Shown piece by piece: positions 25,974-36,364 of a stretch of 64,000 bases of DNA. How positions within the stretch are numbered: position 1 is the first letter of the stretch; each line of letters starts with the position of its first letter. The position numbers and the translations under genes are program-made. Origin of the DNA: Promethearchaeota archaeon (GTDB lineage: Archaea > Asgardarchaeota > Lokiarchaeia > Sigyniarchaeales > SOKP01); contig JAHPZE010000011.1 in the NCBI GenBank assembly GCA_019058365.1, positions 1-64,000 on the forward strand, given 5' to 3'. The notes below the pieces were generated by a model. It did no database searches. It was not told where the DNA came from and was given only the letters and a program-made list of their open reading frames with translations.

Positions 25974-27810
25974 TAAAACGGTTTATGAGAAATTTAATTT
26001 TGGGTACATATCCTCAATAAATGGAACATTAATAGAAATAAAAGGATTTGAAAGCCAAGTTCGCATTCATGACTTAATAAGAGTATCGGAACAAAATATT
26101 TTAGGGGAAGTGATTCAAATTTATCAGGATCATGCAACTGCTCAATGTTTCGAGAGTACTTATAACTTGAAACTAGGTGAAAAAGTAATCAACTTAAGAG
26201 AACCATTATCAATGGAATTAGGTCCCGGATTGTTAGGTAATGTTTTCGATGGTATTCAAAGACCAGTTGATATAACCTTTAATAATACTCATAAAGGTTT
26301 TTTAGAGAGAGGAAATGACTTACCATCATTATCAAGGATTAAAAAATGGCATTTTAAACCAAAAAAAGAAATTAATGACATTGTAAGTAGTGGTGATATA
26401 ATTGGTACTGTACAGGAAACTCTATTAATTGAACATAAAATAATGATTCCTATTGGAATCCGTGGAAAGTTGAGCTTTATTGCTAAAGAAGGAGATTATA
26501 CGATTAAGGATGAAATCTTTCATGTGAAGACCGGAAAAGGTGAAGAATCTTTTACTATGTTGCAAAAATGGCCAATCACTAAAAGTAGACCTTATAAAAA
26601 ACGCGAGACTCCTATTGAGCCATTAATTACAGGCATGCGTGTAATAGATTTATTATTCCCAATCGTAAAGGGAGGTACTGTTGCGGTACCAGGAGGGTTT
26701 GGAACTGGTAAAACTGTTATTCAACAATCATTAGCTAAATGGTGTAATGCTGATGTAATTATTTTTGTCGGATGTGGAGAACGTGGAAATGAAATTGCAG
26801 ATGTTTTAAAACAATTTACTGAAATAATTGATCCAAAAAGTGGAAATCCCTTGTTAAATCGAATTGTTCTAATTGCTAATACGTCAAATATGCCAGTTTC
26901 AGCTCGTGAAGCAAGTATCTTTTCAGGAGTTACAATTGGGGAATATTATCGAGATATGGGGTATGATGTTGCAGTTCTCGCAGATAGTACTTCAAGATGG
27001 GCAGAATCACTACGGGAAATTTCCGGGTTATTAGAAGAAATGCCAGCTGAAGAAGGATATCCTGCATATTTACCATCAAGAATTTCTAGCTTCTATGAGA
27101 GAGCAGGTGTTGTAAATCTTTTAGGGGAAGAGACAATGAACAAAGAAAGATATGGATCTTTAACAATAATCGGTTCTGTATCCCCTCCTTCTGGAGATTT
27201 TAGTGAACCTGTAACAGCAACCACCAAACGTTTCGTACAAGCTTTTTGGGCATTAGATGCTAGTTTAGCTTACTCTAAGCATTATCCAGCAATAAACTGG
27301 CTTAATTCTTATTCAAATTATCCTGATTATATTGCTGACTGGTGGTCTGACAGGGACATATTTTGGCCTGAGATAAATCTTGATTGGTATGAATGTCGAA
27401 ATCACGTAAATAATTTACTTTCACAAGAAAATGAGTTAAGAAATATAATGCAACTAGTTGGTGAGGAAAATTTACCTGAAGACCAGCAATTAATTCTTTT
27501 TATTGCAAAATTAATAAAAGAAAGTTATTTAATTCAAAATGCCTTTGACGATATTGATAATTTCACTGATACTAAGAAATTAATTGGTCAAATTAAACTA
27601 ATTCTTTTATTATATAAAGAAGGGAAGGAATTATTGAACTCAGGTTATTTAATTGAAGATATTAAAGATCTTAATGTAATCAATGAAATCTTAAGAATTA
27701 GTTATTCAATTTCTAATGATCAATTTTCAAGAATAGAAAATTTAAAGAAAAGGTTAAATAATGAGATAGAATCATTAAAATTATCATATGGAGTTTCTAA
27801 AGAGAAATGA
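25960..27810 (+). CDS. atpA: A-type ATP synthase catalytic subunit A
   Basis: The 616-residue catalytic subunit has an N-terminal beta barrel, the A-specific bulge region, and the P-loop GGFGTGKTV at about residue 245 (most archaeal A subunits have GPFGSGKT). The catalytic Glu lies in GCGERGNE, the substrate loop in [31 protein letters not shown], and the Walker-B-side region in [15 protein letters not shown]. All key residues are intact. It overlaps E upstream and its TGA overlaps the ATG of B (ATGA at 27807). A second, divergent A gene closes the operon at 32639. Confidence 0.96.
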   Translation: MTKSNKTVYEKFNFGYISSINGTLIEIKGFESQVRIHDLIRVSEQNILGEVIQIYQDHATAQCFESTYNLKLGEKVINLREPLSMELGPGLLGNVFDGIQRPVDITFNNTHKGFLERGNDLPSLSRIKKWHFKPKKEINDIVSSGDIIGTVQETLLIEHKIMIPIGIRGKLSFIAKEGDYTIKDEIFHVKTGKGEESFTMLQKWPITKSRPYKKRETPIEPLITGMRVIDLLFPIVKGGTVAVPGGFGTGKTVIQQSLAKWCNADVIIFVGCGERGNEIADVLKQFTEIIDPKSGNPLLNRIVLIANTSNMPVSAREASIFSGVTIGEYYRDMGYDVAVLADSTSRWAESLREISGLLEEMPAEEGYPAYLPSRISSFYERAGVVNLLGEETMNKERYGSLTIIGSVSPPSGDFSEPVTATTKRFVQAFWALDASLAYSKHYPAINWLNSYSNYPDYIADWWSDRDIFWPEINLDWYECRNHVNNLLSQENELRNIMQLVGEENLPEDQQLILFIAKLIKESYLIQNAFDDIDNFTDTKKLIGQIKLILLLYKEGKELLNSGYLIEDIKDLNVINEILRISYSISNDQFSRIENLKKRLNNEIESLKLSYGVSKEK

Positions 27811-29198
27811 GTGTACTCTATGGTAAAATTAAGCAAATTGTTGGCCCATTATTGTTCTTAAATAATGAACATAACGTACAATATGGAGAGATCGTTAAAA
27901 TTTATACTGATACTACAATTGAACGTACTGGTCAAGTTGTAAAAATTGATGAAGACACAATTGTTATTGAAGTATTTGAAGATACAGCGGGTTTGTCTTC
28001 AGAGAATTCTAAAATTCTTTTTACAGAGGATTCTTTTAAAGTTAAAATCTCAAATGACATGCTTGGTAGAACATTCAATTCCATTGGGAAACCTATTGAT
28101 ATTAATACTAAGAATGTTTTGGACTCTGAAATTATAACAGAAATAGAACGCGACATTAATGGTGCACCTATTAATCCATATGCAAGAGAATACCCCTCCG
28201 AAGTAATACAGACAGGCATATCCGTTATTGATGGACTCTTTACACTAATAAGAGGACAGAAACTCCCTATATTTAGTGGACAAGGTATGCCACATAATGC
28301 ATTAGCTGCTCAAATTGTAACACAGGCTAAAGTGTTAACAGAAGAACCATTTTTAATAATTTTTTGTGGTATAGGAATTGTCCAAGATGAAGCAATTTAT
28401 TTTTTAAATAGATTTCGAGAAAGTGGAAATATACAAAACATCATTTCCTTTATAAATTTTGCAGATGATCCTATAATGGAGCGTTTAATAATTACAAGAG
28501 TTGCCTTGACTACTGCAGAATATTTTGCTTTTAATAAGGATATGCATGTTCTTGTCATTTTAATAGATATGACTAACTATGCTGAAGCATTAAGAGAACT
28601 TAGTTCAGCAAAAGAAGAGATTCCCAGTAGAAAAGGTTATCCGGGATATCTCTATACTGATTTTGCTTCAATTTATGAACGAACTGGTAAAATTAAAGGC
28701 AAAAAAGGGACAATAACCCAAATACCTATTCTAACAATGCCAAATGACGATATATCTCATCCAATTCCAGATACAACAGGATATATAACTGAGGGGCAAT
28801 TAGTCCTTAGTAGAAATTTGCATAAAAGGGGGATATTTCCACCCTTTGAAGTTTTAGCTTCTATATCACGACTTATGAAGGATTCGATTGGTGAAAATAC
28901 AACAAGGGAAGATCACAAGGATATAAGTTCTCAATTATTAGCTTCTTATTCTAGTGCTCTTGAAGTTAGAGATCTTATTTCAATAGTTGGTGAAGATGGA
29001 TTAAACCTTAATCAGAAAGCTATATTAAAATTTGGAGAAATCTTCGAAAACGAGTTTTTAAATCAGGGATTAGATGAAAATCGAGACTTTACAACAACCT
29101 TTGATATAGCATGGAGAGCTTTATCTGCTTTACCAAAAACTCAATTATATAGAATTCATCAAGAACTTATAAATAAATATTATAAAGAACAGGTGTAA
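27807..29198 (+). CDS. atpB: A-type ATP synthase regulatory subunit B
   Basis: The 463-residue length and the motifs [11 protein letters not shown]-like [33 protein letters not shown] (degenerate P-loop), [21 protein letters not shown] and the arginine-containing [13 protein letters not shown] identify the non-catalytic B subunit, which supplies the arginine to the catalytic site of A. It starts within the stop of A, so A and B are translationally coupled for the 3:3 hexamer. Confidence 0.96.
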   Translation: MSVLYGKIKQIVGPLLFLNNEHNVQYGEIVKIYTDTTIERTGQVVKIDEDTIVIEVFEDTAGLSSENSKILFTEDSFKVKISNDMLGRTFNSIGKPIDINTKNVLDSEIITEIERDINGAPINPYAREYPSEVIQTGISVIDGLFTLIRGQKLPIFSGQGMPHNALAAQIVTQAKVLTEEPFLIIFCGIGIVQDEAIYFLNRFRESGNIQNIISFINFADDPIMERLIITRVALTTAEYFAFNKDMHVLVILIDMTNYAEALRELSSAKEEIPSRKGYPGYLYTDFASIYERTGKIKGKKGTITQIPILTMPNDDISHPIPDTTGYITEGQLVLSRNLHKRGIFPPFEVLASISRLMKDSIGENTTREDHKDISSQLLASYSSALEVRDLISIVGEDGLNLNQKAILKFGEIFENEFLNQGLDENRDFTTTFDIAWRALSALPKTQLYRIHQELINKYYKEQV

Positions 29199-29244
29199 CA
29201 ATACCATTAGTTTTAGAGAATTTAAGCCCACAAAGACAAACCTA

Positions 29245-29856
29245 ATGAATTTACAGAAAAGATTAAACTTTGCTGTAAAAGGTAAGAGTTTTTTAGAATT
29301 TAAACAAGAACAATTGATATTTGAAATTAAAAATTTATGGAGTGACTATAAAAAACAACGTAAAAAATTCCTAAATCTATTAAAAGAAGTTATGATTAAC
29401 TTGCACCAGACTTATAAGGAAATGGGAAAAAATAATGTTAAAATGATTGGTAGTTTGAGCAAGATCCAGTTTAAACCAACGATTGATGTTACCTACATTA
29501 AGAAGATTGGGAATTTAGTTCCAGATATAGACTTCGAACTGATAAAAGAAGAGACACTACCCGCTTATTCTTTTGAATATACCAGTCATTACCTTGACGA
29601 TTTGATAATAAAATTAACCGATCTTTTTAAAATAATTATTAATTTAGCACAAATTGAAGATATTATGTTAAAACATTCGCTTAGTTTTAAAAAAATAACA
29701 CGAAGAATCCATGGATTAAACAACATTATTATCCCCGCTCTTAGTCAAGAAATTAAAAAAATAAAAGATATATTAGAAGAAGTTCAGCGAGAGAATTTTG
29801 TAAGATTAAAAAATACAAAAGATTTAATTTATAAAAAAAAGTTTATTGAAACGTGA
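29245..29856 (+). CDS. atpD: A-type ATP synthase subunit D (central rotor)
   Basis: The 203-residue protein has long N- and C-terminal helices (LNFAVKGKSFLEFKQEQLIFEIKNLW; RRIHGLNNIIIPALSQEIKKIKDILEEVQRENFVRLKNTKD) and a short central globular part, the coiled-coil rotor shaft of subunit D. The conserved RRxxxLNxxxIP signature is intact. It lies 47 nt after B and 5 nt before subunit I. Confidence 0.93.
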   Translation: MNLQKRLNFAVKGKSFLEFKQEQLIFEIKNLWSDYKKQRKKFLNLLKEVMINLHQTYKEMGKNNVKMIGSLSKIQFKPTIDVTYIKKIGNLVPDIDFELIKEETLPAYSFEYTSHYLDDLIIKLTDLFKIIINLAQIEDIMLKHSLSFKKITRRIHGLNNIIIPALSQEIKKIKDILEEVQRENFVRLKNTKDLIYKKKFIET

Positions 29857-29861
29857 TTTAG

Positions 29862-32144
29862 ATGGCTACAAAGACAATGATGTGTTTATTTGATATAAAT
29901 ATACATAATAAGTATAAGGATTTTCTATTACAAGAGTTAGCTCAAATAAATGAAGTTCATATTAAACCAAAACAACAAATAAGTGGAAGTGTAGAAAAAG
30001 GAGAATTAACAATTGAAAAAATAAAAAAATTAAGAATTGAGTTAGAAGGATTATTCAAAATGCTTAAAATTACAGATACTGACATACACAAATTAACTAT
30101 TAAAAAAAATGAAAGAAAAGAATTTGTAGTGAAAAACATCATTGAATTAATAGACTATATTTTAGAGGAAACTAATTTTTATAGTAATCGTGTAACAGAA
30201 TTAGGAAAGTTTATCGCAAAAGTTGAAATTGAACTAAATAAAATGAAAACAATTGAAGAAAGTTATAAATTTTTAGAAAAAATAAATTTTTCTCGAGATA
30301 ATTTATCAGGCTTAAAACAATTTTCCTTTAAAGTCTTCACAACTTTTTCAAAAAACTTGATTAATATAACAAATCTTTTCGATTTCCCGAATTTTCCAAA
30401 TTTTTATGAAACACAAGAAATTTCAGAAGATAGAATAATATTTTTCACAATTTATCCTAAGGATAAAGAAGAAGATTTAAAAGAAAGAGTTCGCGTTACG
30501 TATGCTGAAGAAGTGCCCATCTTAAGAAAATATTTACTTCCCGATGGTATAAACTTTACTAGGATAGCAAGTGAGATTAATTTTATTAATAGTACTTTAA
30601 TTAAGTATGAGAAGGAATTAGAGAGACTCAGAGATGATAATATCGTTTTATTTGCTGCTATGTTCGAAATAGTTCAAAATGTTGAAGAATATAATTGGGC
30701 TGAACGGCAATTCGAAGAAATATCATCAAAAGTTTCAAAACTTCAATTCTTTGTTCCTGTGGATAAAAAGGAAGAAGTTCAACGAACATTAATAGAAAAT
30801 TTTAAAGATAAGATAACTATTCATTCAGTAGAAATATCAAAAAAAAAATTTAATAAAACAAAAGAATTAGAAAAGGATGCTCATTTAAAAGAATTATCTA
30901 ATTCTAAACTTAAATCTAAAATGGAAGAAGTTGTCTCTACCGAATTAGATACAGAAGAAGATTTGGCAGATGAAACTCCACGGATTATGAAAAATAACTT
31001 TTTTGTAAGACCTTTCGAAACGTTAACAAGAATGTATGGTACTCCCTCCTATTCTGAAATTGATCCAACACCCTTTTTAGCTATTATTTTTCCTCTTTTA
31101 TTTGGCTTGATGTTCGGTGATATTGGTCACGGGATAGTTTTAATAGTAGCAGGTTTAATCGGAGCAATTCTCTTCAGAAATAAAAAAGGAACTGATTTTT
31201 TAAATTTTTGTTGGATAATTTTTTATTGTGGTGTGGGGTCAATTTTATTTGGGCTCTTATATGGTGAATTTTTTGGAATGGAGGATATAATAATTGGGGG
31301 GCAAGTAATTCTACATTTAAGTCCAATAACGATTCCTTTTATAAATGTTACATTACATAATCCTTTAGGAAATATTATGACGATTTTCATATTTGCAATT
31401 TTAATTGGAGTCATTCATATTAATTTAGGTTGGTCTATACAATTTTTAAATTATTGGAGACAATCAAGGAGATATTTAGCATTTTCAGATTCTATAGTTA
31501 AAATAATATTATTGGTTGGAGGAACAATTTTAATTTTTACTTATCAATTTAATTTTTATGCATGGTTCGCACCACCATATCCAATTTTATTACCTTTAAT
31601 TCCAGGTATATTATTACTTATTCTAAAACCTCTTGGAAAAGTATTTGGAATAACATATATGAAAGCTGAATCATATAAAGACCTAGTAAGTGAAGGATCA
31701 ATGGAAACATTTGAAACGTTATTATCAATAATAAGTAATGTTGCATCTTATATACGATTATTAGCTTTAGCCCTAGCTCATATCTCCTTAATGATAGCCA
31801 TTCAAGCAATGGCTGATTTAATCCAAGGAGAAGGCATTCTTGTTGAAATAGTAAAAATAATAGGTTTAACTTTTGGTAATATAGTAGTCATTGCTATAGA
31901 AGGATTATTGGTTTTTATAAATGCTTTAAGGTTGAATTTTTATGAATTTTTCTTCAAATTTTATAGTGGAACAGGAACTAAATTTTATCCTTTTTATTTA
32001 GACAATAATTTTTCAATCATAAACTTTAAATTAAGTGCTGAAAAGGATATTATCTCAGAAGAAATAGAAAAGGAAATTGAATCTAAGAGAATTCATGAGG
32101 ATATTGTTGAGGCAACAAAAGTAATTTCTAAAAAATATTTTTAA
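29862..32144 (+). CDS. atpI: A-type ATP synthase subunit I (membrane stator, V-type a)
   Basis: The 760-residue protein has a long cytosolic, coiled-coil-rich N-terminal half (to about 380) and a membrane C-terminal half with about eight helices. Family motifs are PFLAIIFPLLFGLMFGDIGHG, LLYGEFFG and SYIRLLALALAHISLMIA, where the Arg faces the c-ring Glu. ALRLNFYEFFFKFYSGTGTKFYPF is the usual C-terminal signature. It normally opens archaeal operons but here comes after D, near the end. Confidence 0.95.
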   Translation: MATKTMMCLFDINIHNKYKDFLLQELAQINEVHIKPKQQISGSVEKGELTIEKIKKLRIELEGLFKMLKITDTDIHKLTIKKNERKEFVVKNIIELIDYILEETNFYSNRVTELGKFIAKVEIELNKMKTIEESYKFLEKINFSRDNLSGLKQFSFKVFTTFSKNLINITNLFDFPNFPNFYETQEISEDRIIFFTIYPKDKEEDLKERVRVTYAEEVPILRKYLLPDGINFTRIASEINFINSTLIKYEKELERLRDDNIVLFAAMFEIVQNVEEYNWAERQFEEISSKVSKLQFFVPVDKKEEVQRTLIENFKDKITIHSVEISKKKFNKTKELEKDAHLKELSNSKLKSKMEEVVSTELDTEEDLADETPRIMKNNFFVRPFETLTRMYGTPSYSEIDPTPFLAIIFPLLFGLMFGDIGHGIVLIVAGLIGAILFRNKKGTDFLNFCWIIFYCGVGSILFGLLYGEFFGMEDIIIGGQVILHLSPITIPFINVTLHNPLGNIMTIFIFAILIGVIHINLGWSIQFLNYWRQSRRYLAFSDSIVKIILLVGGTILIFTYQFNFYAWFAPPYPILLPLIPGILLLILKPLGKVFGITYMKAESYKDLVSEGSMETFETLLSIISNVASYIRLLALALAHISLMIAIQAMADLIQGEGILVEIVKIIGLTFGNIVVIAIEGLLVFINALRLNFYEFFFKFYSGTGTKFYPFYLDNNFSIINFKLSAEKDIISEEIEKEIESKRIHEDIVEATKVISKKYF

Positions 32145-32171
32145 CTTACATTATTGATTGATTAATGAATT

Positions 32172-32591
32172 ATGGAAAATGTTAACAAAAAAACTGCCAA
32201 GAAGGATGGCATTCGTAAATCTATTAGTTTGATCTTTCTGTTAGTTATACTTTTAACTCTTTATTATATTTTAATTAAATTCAGAACAAATCTAATAATT
32301 ATCATTCTAGTTATGAGTTTTATTCTTTTAACCTTTTTAGGGCTTATCTTTAAAAATCGGAGAAAAAGATTCTATTCCAGATTGTTCCCCGATAAAGATA
32401 AAAGAAAAAATCAAACTTATCGCCAAAGGGAAGAGTTTAAACTAGAAGTAGAACCTCACATACAAAAACTATCAGATATACATCTTAATTTCAAATATCG
32501 TAAACCTCTAATTAATAAATGTATTAAGTGCGGAATGATTCTACCGAGTTATGTAAAAAAATGTCCAATATGTGGTACTCCAAATAAGTAA
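32172..32591 (+). CDS. Two-helix membrane protein with C-terminal zinc ribbon, in the ATPase operon
   Basis: The 139-residue protein has a short basic N terminus, two hydrophobic segments (about 18-35 and 40-60), a basic linker and a C-terminal zinc ribbon CIKCGMILPSYVKKCPICG. It lies 27 nt after subunit I and 47 nt before the second A-subunit gene, all on the same strand, so co-transcription is likely. I do not know a named family. A role as assembly or regulatory factor for the ATPase is a guess from context. Confidence 0.65.
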   Translation: MENVNKKTAKKDGIRKSISLIFLLVILLTLYYILIKFRTNLIIIILVMSFILLTFLGLIFKNRRKRFYSRLFPDKDKRKNQTYRQREEFKLEVEPHIQKLSDIHLNFKYRKPLINKCIKCGMILPSYVKKCPICGTPNK

Positions 32592-32638
32592 TTTAAATGT
32601 TAATGAAAAATGAGAAAAATTAGAGAACTGGAAGTTAA

Positions 32639-34459
32639 TTGATGACATTAGAGGATTCTTCAAAATTTGGTGTAATTACAGCAATTAAAGGTTCATTAAT
32701 TGAAGTAAAAGGATTAGAAGATAATATAAAACTTCATGATTTAATTAAAATTACTAAGTATAATATACTAAGTGAAGTTATTCAAATATATTCTAATTAC
32801 ATTGTTGCTCAATGTTATGACAATACGCATAAATTAAAACTAAATGATAAAGTTATTAATCTTCAGAGACCATTATCCATGGAGTTAGGTCCTGGATTAA
32901 TGGCAAATGTTTTTGATGGGATCCAAAGACCTTTAGATACGATTTTTCAACATTTCAAAGAAGGACAATTAGAGAGGGGAATTGAATTCTCACCATTATC
33001 ACAAACAAAAAAATGGCATTTTATTCCATTAAGAAAGCCAGGTGAAGATGTAAGCAGTGGAGATATTATTGGAACTGTTCAAGAAACTCAAATTATTAAT
33101 CACAAGATAATGATACCACCAGGAATTTTTGGAAAATTATCTTTTATCGTAGAAGAAGGAGATTACTCTATCATTGATGAAATTTATTGCGTAAAAGAAA
33201 ATGATGAAGAAAAATCATATTCTTTAATGCAAAAGTGGGCAATTACTAAAAGGAGGCCCTTCAGTGAGAGAATTAAACCTTATGAACCTCTATTAACGGG
33301 AACACGTATAATTGATTTGCTATTTCCAATAGCAAAAGGAGGAACTTTAGCTATTCCTGGGGGATTTGGAACTGGAAAAACAGTTATTTTACAAACAATT
33401 GCTAAATTTTGTAATGCGGACATCATCGTATATATCGGTTGTGGCGAGCCTGGAAACGAAATTGCTAATCTTTTAAAACAATTCAAAGAAACTTATGATG
33501 CTAAAAATAGAAGACCATTGTTAGAACGCACAATTATTATTGCCAATACTTCAAATATGCCTGTTTCTGCTCGTGATGCAAGTCTTTTTTCAGGAGTAAC
33601 TATTGCAGAGTATTATAGAGATATGGGATATGATGTTGCAGTTCTCGCGGATAGTACCTCAAGATGGGCTGAATCCTTAAGAGAAATCTCCGGATTATTA
33701 GAAGAAATGCCTGCCGAACAAGGATATCCTGCATATTTACCAACAAGACTTTCGAGTTTTTACGAACGAGCTGGAGTTATTAAAACTTTAGGACAAGATC
33801 ATTCTGGAAAAGGAAATATTGGTTCTATAACAATTATAGGATCAATATCACCCCCCGCGGGAGATTTTAATGAACCAGTTACTACAGCTACTATACGGGT
33901 TGTACAAGCATTATTAGCATTAGATAATACTCTATCGTATCAAAAACAATACCCTGCTATTAATTGGTTGAAATCTTATTCAAATTATCCTGATTACATC
34001 TCAGAATGGTGGATCAATACCGATATTTATTGGTCAGAGATAGATATTGATTGGTTAGAATGTCGAAGACAAGTAGATGAAATATTATCAAAAGAAAATG
34101 ATTTAAAATTTATAATTCAATTGATTGGAAAAAAAAATTTGCCAGATGATCAAAAACTTGATCTTTTTATGGCAAAATTAATTCAAAATAGCTTGTTAAT
34201 CCAAAATGCATTTGTAGAAATTGACAATTTTACTGAATATAAAAAATTAATAGGATTAATTAAGATAATTCTTTTATTTTTCAAAGAAGGTAAAATTCTG
34301 TTAAAAAAAGGTTTTAAATTTAATGAGATTAAAGAAGAGGAAGTCTTGAATAGTATTATGAGACTCACACATTCTGTACCAAATGAAGATTTTAACCAAA
34401 TTGAACAATTTAAAAATAGGATGCTAAGTGATTTAATAAAATTGGTTTTTGTAAAATAA
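32639..34459 (+). CDS. Second, divergent ATP synthase catalytic subunit A
   Basis: The 606-residue protein resembles the first A subunit along its whole length, with P-loop [39 protein letters not shown] and GSISPPAGDFNEPVT. The catalytic Glu is kept, but the conserved GERGNE loop reads GCGEPGNE: the Arg beside the catalytic Glu is replaced by Pro. The usual FWALD after the EPVT loop is LLALD. It ends the operon. It could mix into the AB hexamer, replace A under some conditions, or have another role. It is not decayed, having full length and no frameshift. Confidence 0.92.
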   Translation: MMTLEDSSKFGVITAIKGSLIEVKGLEDNIKLHDLIKITKYNILSEVIQIYSNYIVAQCYDNTHKLKLNDKVINLQRPLSMELGPGLMANVFDGIQRPLDTIFQHFKEGQLERGIEFSPLSQTKKWHFIPLRKPGEDVSSGDIIGTVQETQIINHKIMIPPGIFGKLSFIVEEGDYSIIDEIYCVKENDEEKSYSLMQKWAITKRRPFSERIKPYEPLLTGTRIIDLLFPIAKGGTLAIPGGFGTGKTVILQTIAKFCNADIIVYIGCGEPGNEIANLLKQFKETYDAKNRRPLLERTIIIANTSNMPVSARDASLFSGVTIAEYYRDMGYDVAVLADSTSRWAESLREISGLLEEMPAEQGYPAYLPTRLSSFYERAGVIKTLGQDHSGKGNIGSITIIGSISPPAGDFNEPVTTATIRVVQALLALDNTLSYQKQYPAINWLKSYSNYPDYISEWWINTDIYWSEIDIDWLECRRQVDEILSKENDLKFIIQLIGKKNLPDDQKLDLFMAKLIQNSLLIQNAFVEIDNFTEYKKLIGLIKIILLFFKEGKILLKKGFKFNEIKEEEVLNSIMRLTHSVPNEDFNQIEQFKNRMLSDLIKLVFVK

Positions 34460-34715
34460 CCTAAAAAATGAAAAATAGGAAATCAGAATTTGTTTTGGAA
34501 ATAAATTCTTATAATTCTTATGAAATTAAAAATCTCCTTAAACAAGAATCATAAATTGATGGTATTTTTAACACTATTCTTCTAGTTTTAAATTAAGAAA
34601 TAAGATATAATGTTTTAAAGAAATCATTTCAAAACTTTTAGATGAAAACGGACATATAGAAAAATTTAGAATCTCTTATATATAAATCAATAAGTTAGTA
34701 TTGTTATATATTATT

Positions 34716-35312
34716 TTATGGTTTAAACCACTCAAAGAAATAATAGCTACATGTAAGAGGATTAGCTATTACAAATTTTTTTCTAACAGATGTAGCTAAG
34801 CGACCAGCTCTTACCATATCAATAGCAGTAATTTCAGAATCATGGGGTAAGACATGAACCATGAAAAGGGAATGTTCAAGGCCAGGTCCTTTTTTATATA
34901 CTACAAAATCAGCCCCAAATTTAAGTCCAGGTCTAGGTATGTATCCTTTTTCTCTTAAATCTTTATAAATTACATATTTTTCTTTAAATTTATGATGAAT
35001 CTTAATCGCAATTTCATAAAATGTCTCGGAATTTAAGAATCTTTTATCTTTTATATCATAAATAGTGATTCCATCCTTTTCCAATAAATAATATGCTTCT
35101 ATTAATGATAATTCGCTTGGTTTAGAAAAATATTCTAATCTAGGCTTACTTATTCCTAATGGGGAGCCAAAAAATCCTTTCTTTACATATAAATATGAAG
35201 CATACAAGGGATTAAAAACAACTACTCTTGAATTGACAAATTTAGTAGGGATTTTATCTGGTACTTCGATATCATCAAGAGAGATTTCATCATCCTTTAC
35301 TTGGTTCATCAT
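34716..35312 (-). CDS. endA: tRNA-splicing endonuclease
   Basis: The enzyme cuts bulge-helix-bulge introns from archaeal tRNA. The C-terminal catalytic domain reads YIPRPGLKFGADFVVYKKGPGLEHSLFMVHVL then DMVRAGRLATSVRKKFVIA. These supply the conserved His (HS) and Lys (RKKF) of the triad, with a Phe at the place usually written KFG.DF and Tyr nearby. The N-terminal ~90 residues are the smaller domain. Length (198) suits a homotetrameric (alpha4) type. Confidence 0.9.
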   Translation of the reverse strand: MMNQVKDDEISLDDIEVPDKIPTKFVNSRVVVFNPLYASYLYVKKGFFGSPLGISKPRLEYFSKPSELSLIEAYYLLEKDGITIYDIKDKRFLNSETFYEIAIKIHHKFKEKYVIYKDLREKGYIPRPGLKFGADFVVYKKGPGLEHSLFMVHVLPHDSEITAIDMVRAGRLATSVRKKFVIANPLTCSYYFFEWFKP

Positions 35313-35431
35313 TAAAGAGGTATTAAAACTAACTTAATAATTCTTTTAAATTTACAATTAGTAGATGACATTATATAATTTTCAATATTAATAATTTTAA
35401 TAGTATAACAAAAAATACGCGTGTTAAAAAA

Positions 35432-36316
35432 ATGGTTATTAGACGAGCTGCTGTTGCGGGTAGCTTTTACCCCCGCTATAAACCAGATTTAATTAATATA
35501 TTAAAAGAATCTTTTACAAATACGGAGTTTGGACCGGGTCAAGAACCAAAGACTTTAAATCAAGAGCAAAGATCTATAATAGGCGGAGTATCTCCTCATG
35601 CTGGATATCTCTACTCAGGGTGTGCTGCAGCATTTACTTTTCTAAATTTGTTCTTAGAAAGAATACCCGATACTGTTATAGTTTTAGGTACAGATCATAT
35701 TGGTTATGGAAAAGTCGCGTTAATGGATGAGGGAGAGTGGGAGACACCTCTAGGAAATATGCATATTGATAAAGAATTATCTGAGAAAATAATAGATAAT
35801 AGTAAAATAATTATTAATGATGAGTCAGCATTCATTGGACATCCTTTTGGAAGAGAACATAATATAGAAGTACAATTACCATTTATTAAATACTGTGCTC
35901 AAGAAAAAGAAGTTAAATTTATTCCAATAATAGTATCTGTTAAAGATTTTAATAAATTGAGCAAATTATCAAACGATATTGCAAAAGCAATTAAATCTTA
36001 TGACAAGGATGTTGTAATTGTTGCTTCTTCTGATATGACTCATAAAGAGGTCTATGATTCAAAACAATTAGAAAAATTCAAGGAAATAGATCAACAAGTT
36101 ATTGATGCTTTTATTGCATTTAATCCAGAAAAAACACTTGAGGCTGCTTCAAAAACAACAGTATGTGGTTCTCAAACAATAACTTCTTTAATGATGATAG
36201 CTAAAAACTTAAATGCACGTAAAGGGAAATTATTGAAATATTATACAAGTGCTGAAAAAACTGGAAACATAAGTGGGTATTGTGTCGGTTATTTTTCAGG
36301 AGTGTTAATGAAATAA
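35432..36316 (+). CDS. MEMO1-family protein (AmmeMemoRadiSam system protein B-like)
   Basis: The 294-residue protein begins RRAAVAGSFYPRYKPDLI and has GGVSPHAGYLYSGCAAAF, VIVLGTDHIGYG, HPFGREHNIEVQLPFIKY and SSDMTHKEVYDS, the conserved MEMO1 series whose His and Asp bind a metal. The family resembles extradiol dioxygenases. In bacteria and archaea it is often next to AMMECR1 and radical SAM genes, which are not seen here. The biochemical role is unsettled. Confidence 0.92.
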   Translation: MVIRRAAVAGSFYPRYKPDLINILKESFTNTEFGPGQEPKTLNQEQRSIIGGVSPHAGYLYSGCAAAFTFLNLFLERIPDTVIVLGTDHIGYGKVALMDEGEWETPLGNMHIDKELSEKIIDNSKIIINDESAFIGHPFGREHNIEVQLPFIKYCAQEKEVKFIPIIVSVKDFNKLSKLSNDIAKAIKSYDKDVVIVASSDMTHKEVYDSKQLEKFKEIDQQVIDAFIAFNPEKTLEAASKTTVCGSQTITSLMMIAKNLNARKGKLLKYYTSAEKTGNISGYCVGYFSGVLMK

Positions 36317-36364
36317 ATCACATAAACAATACAAAAATTAGAGTAAAAAAAGTTTTGAAGTAAA

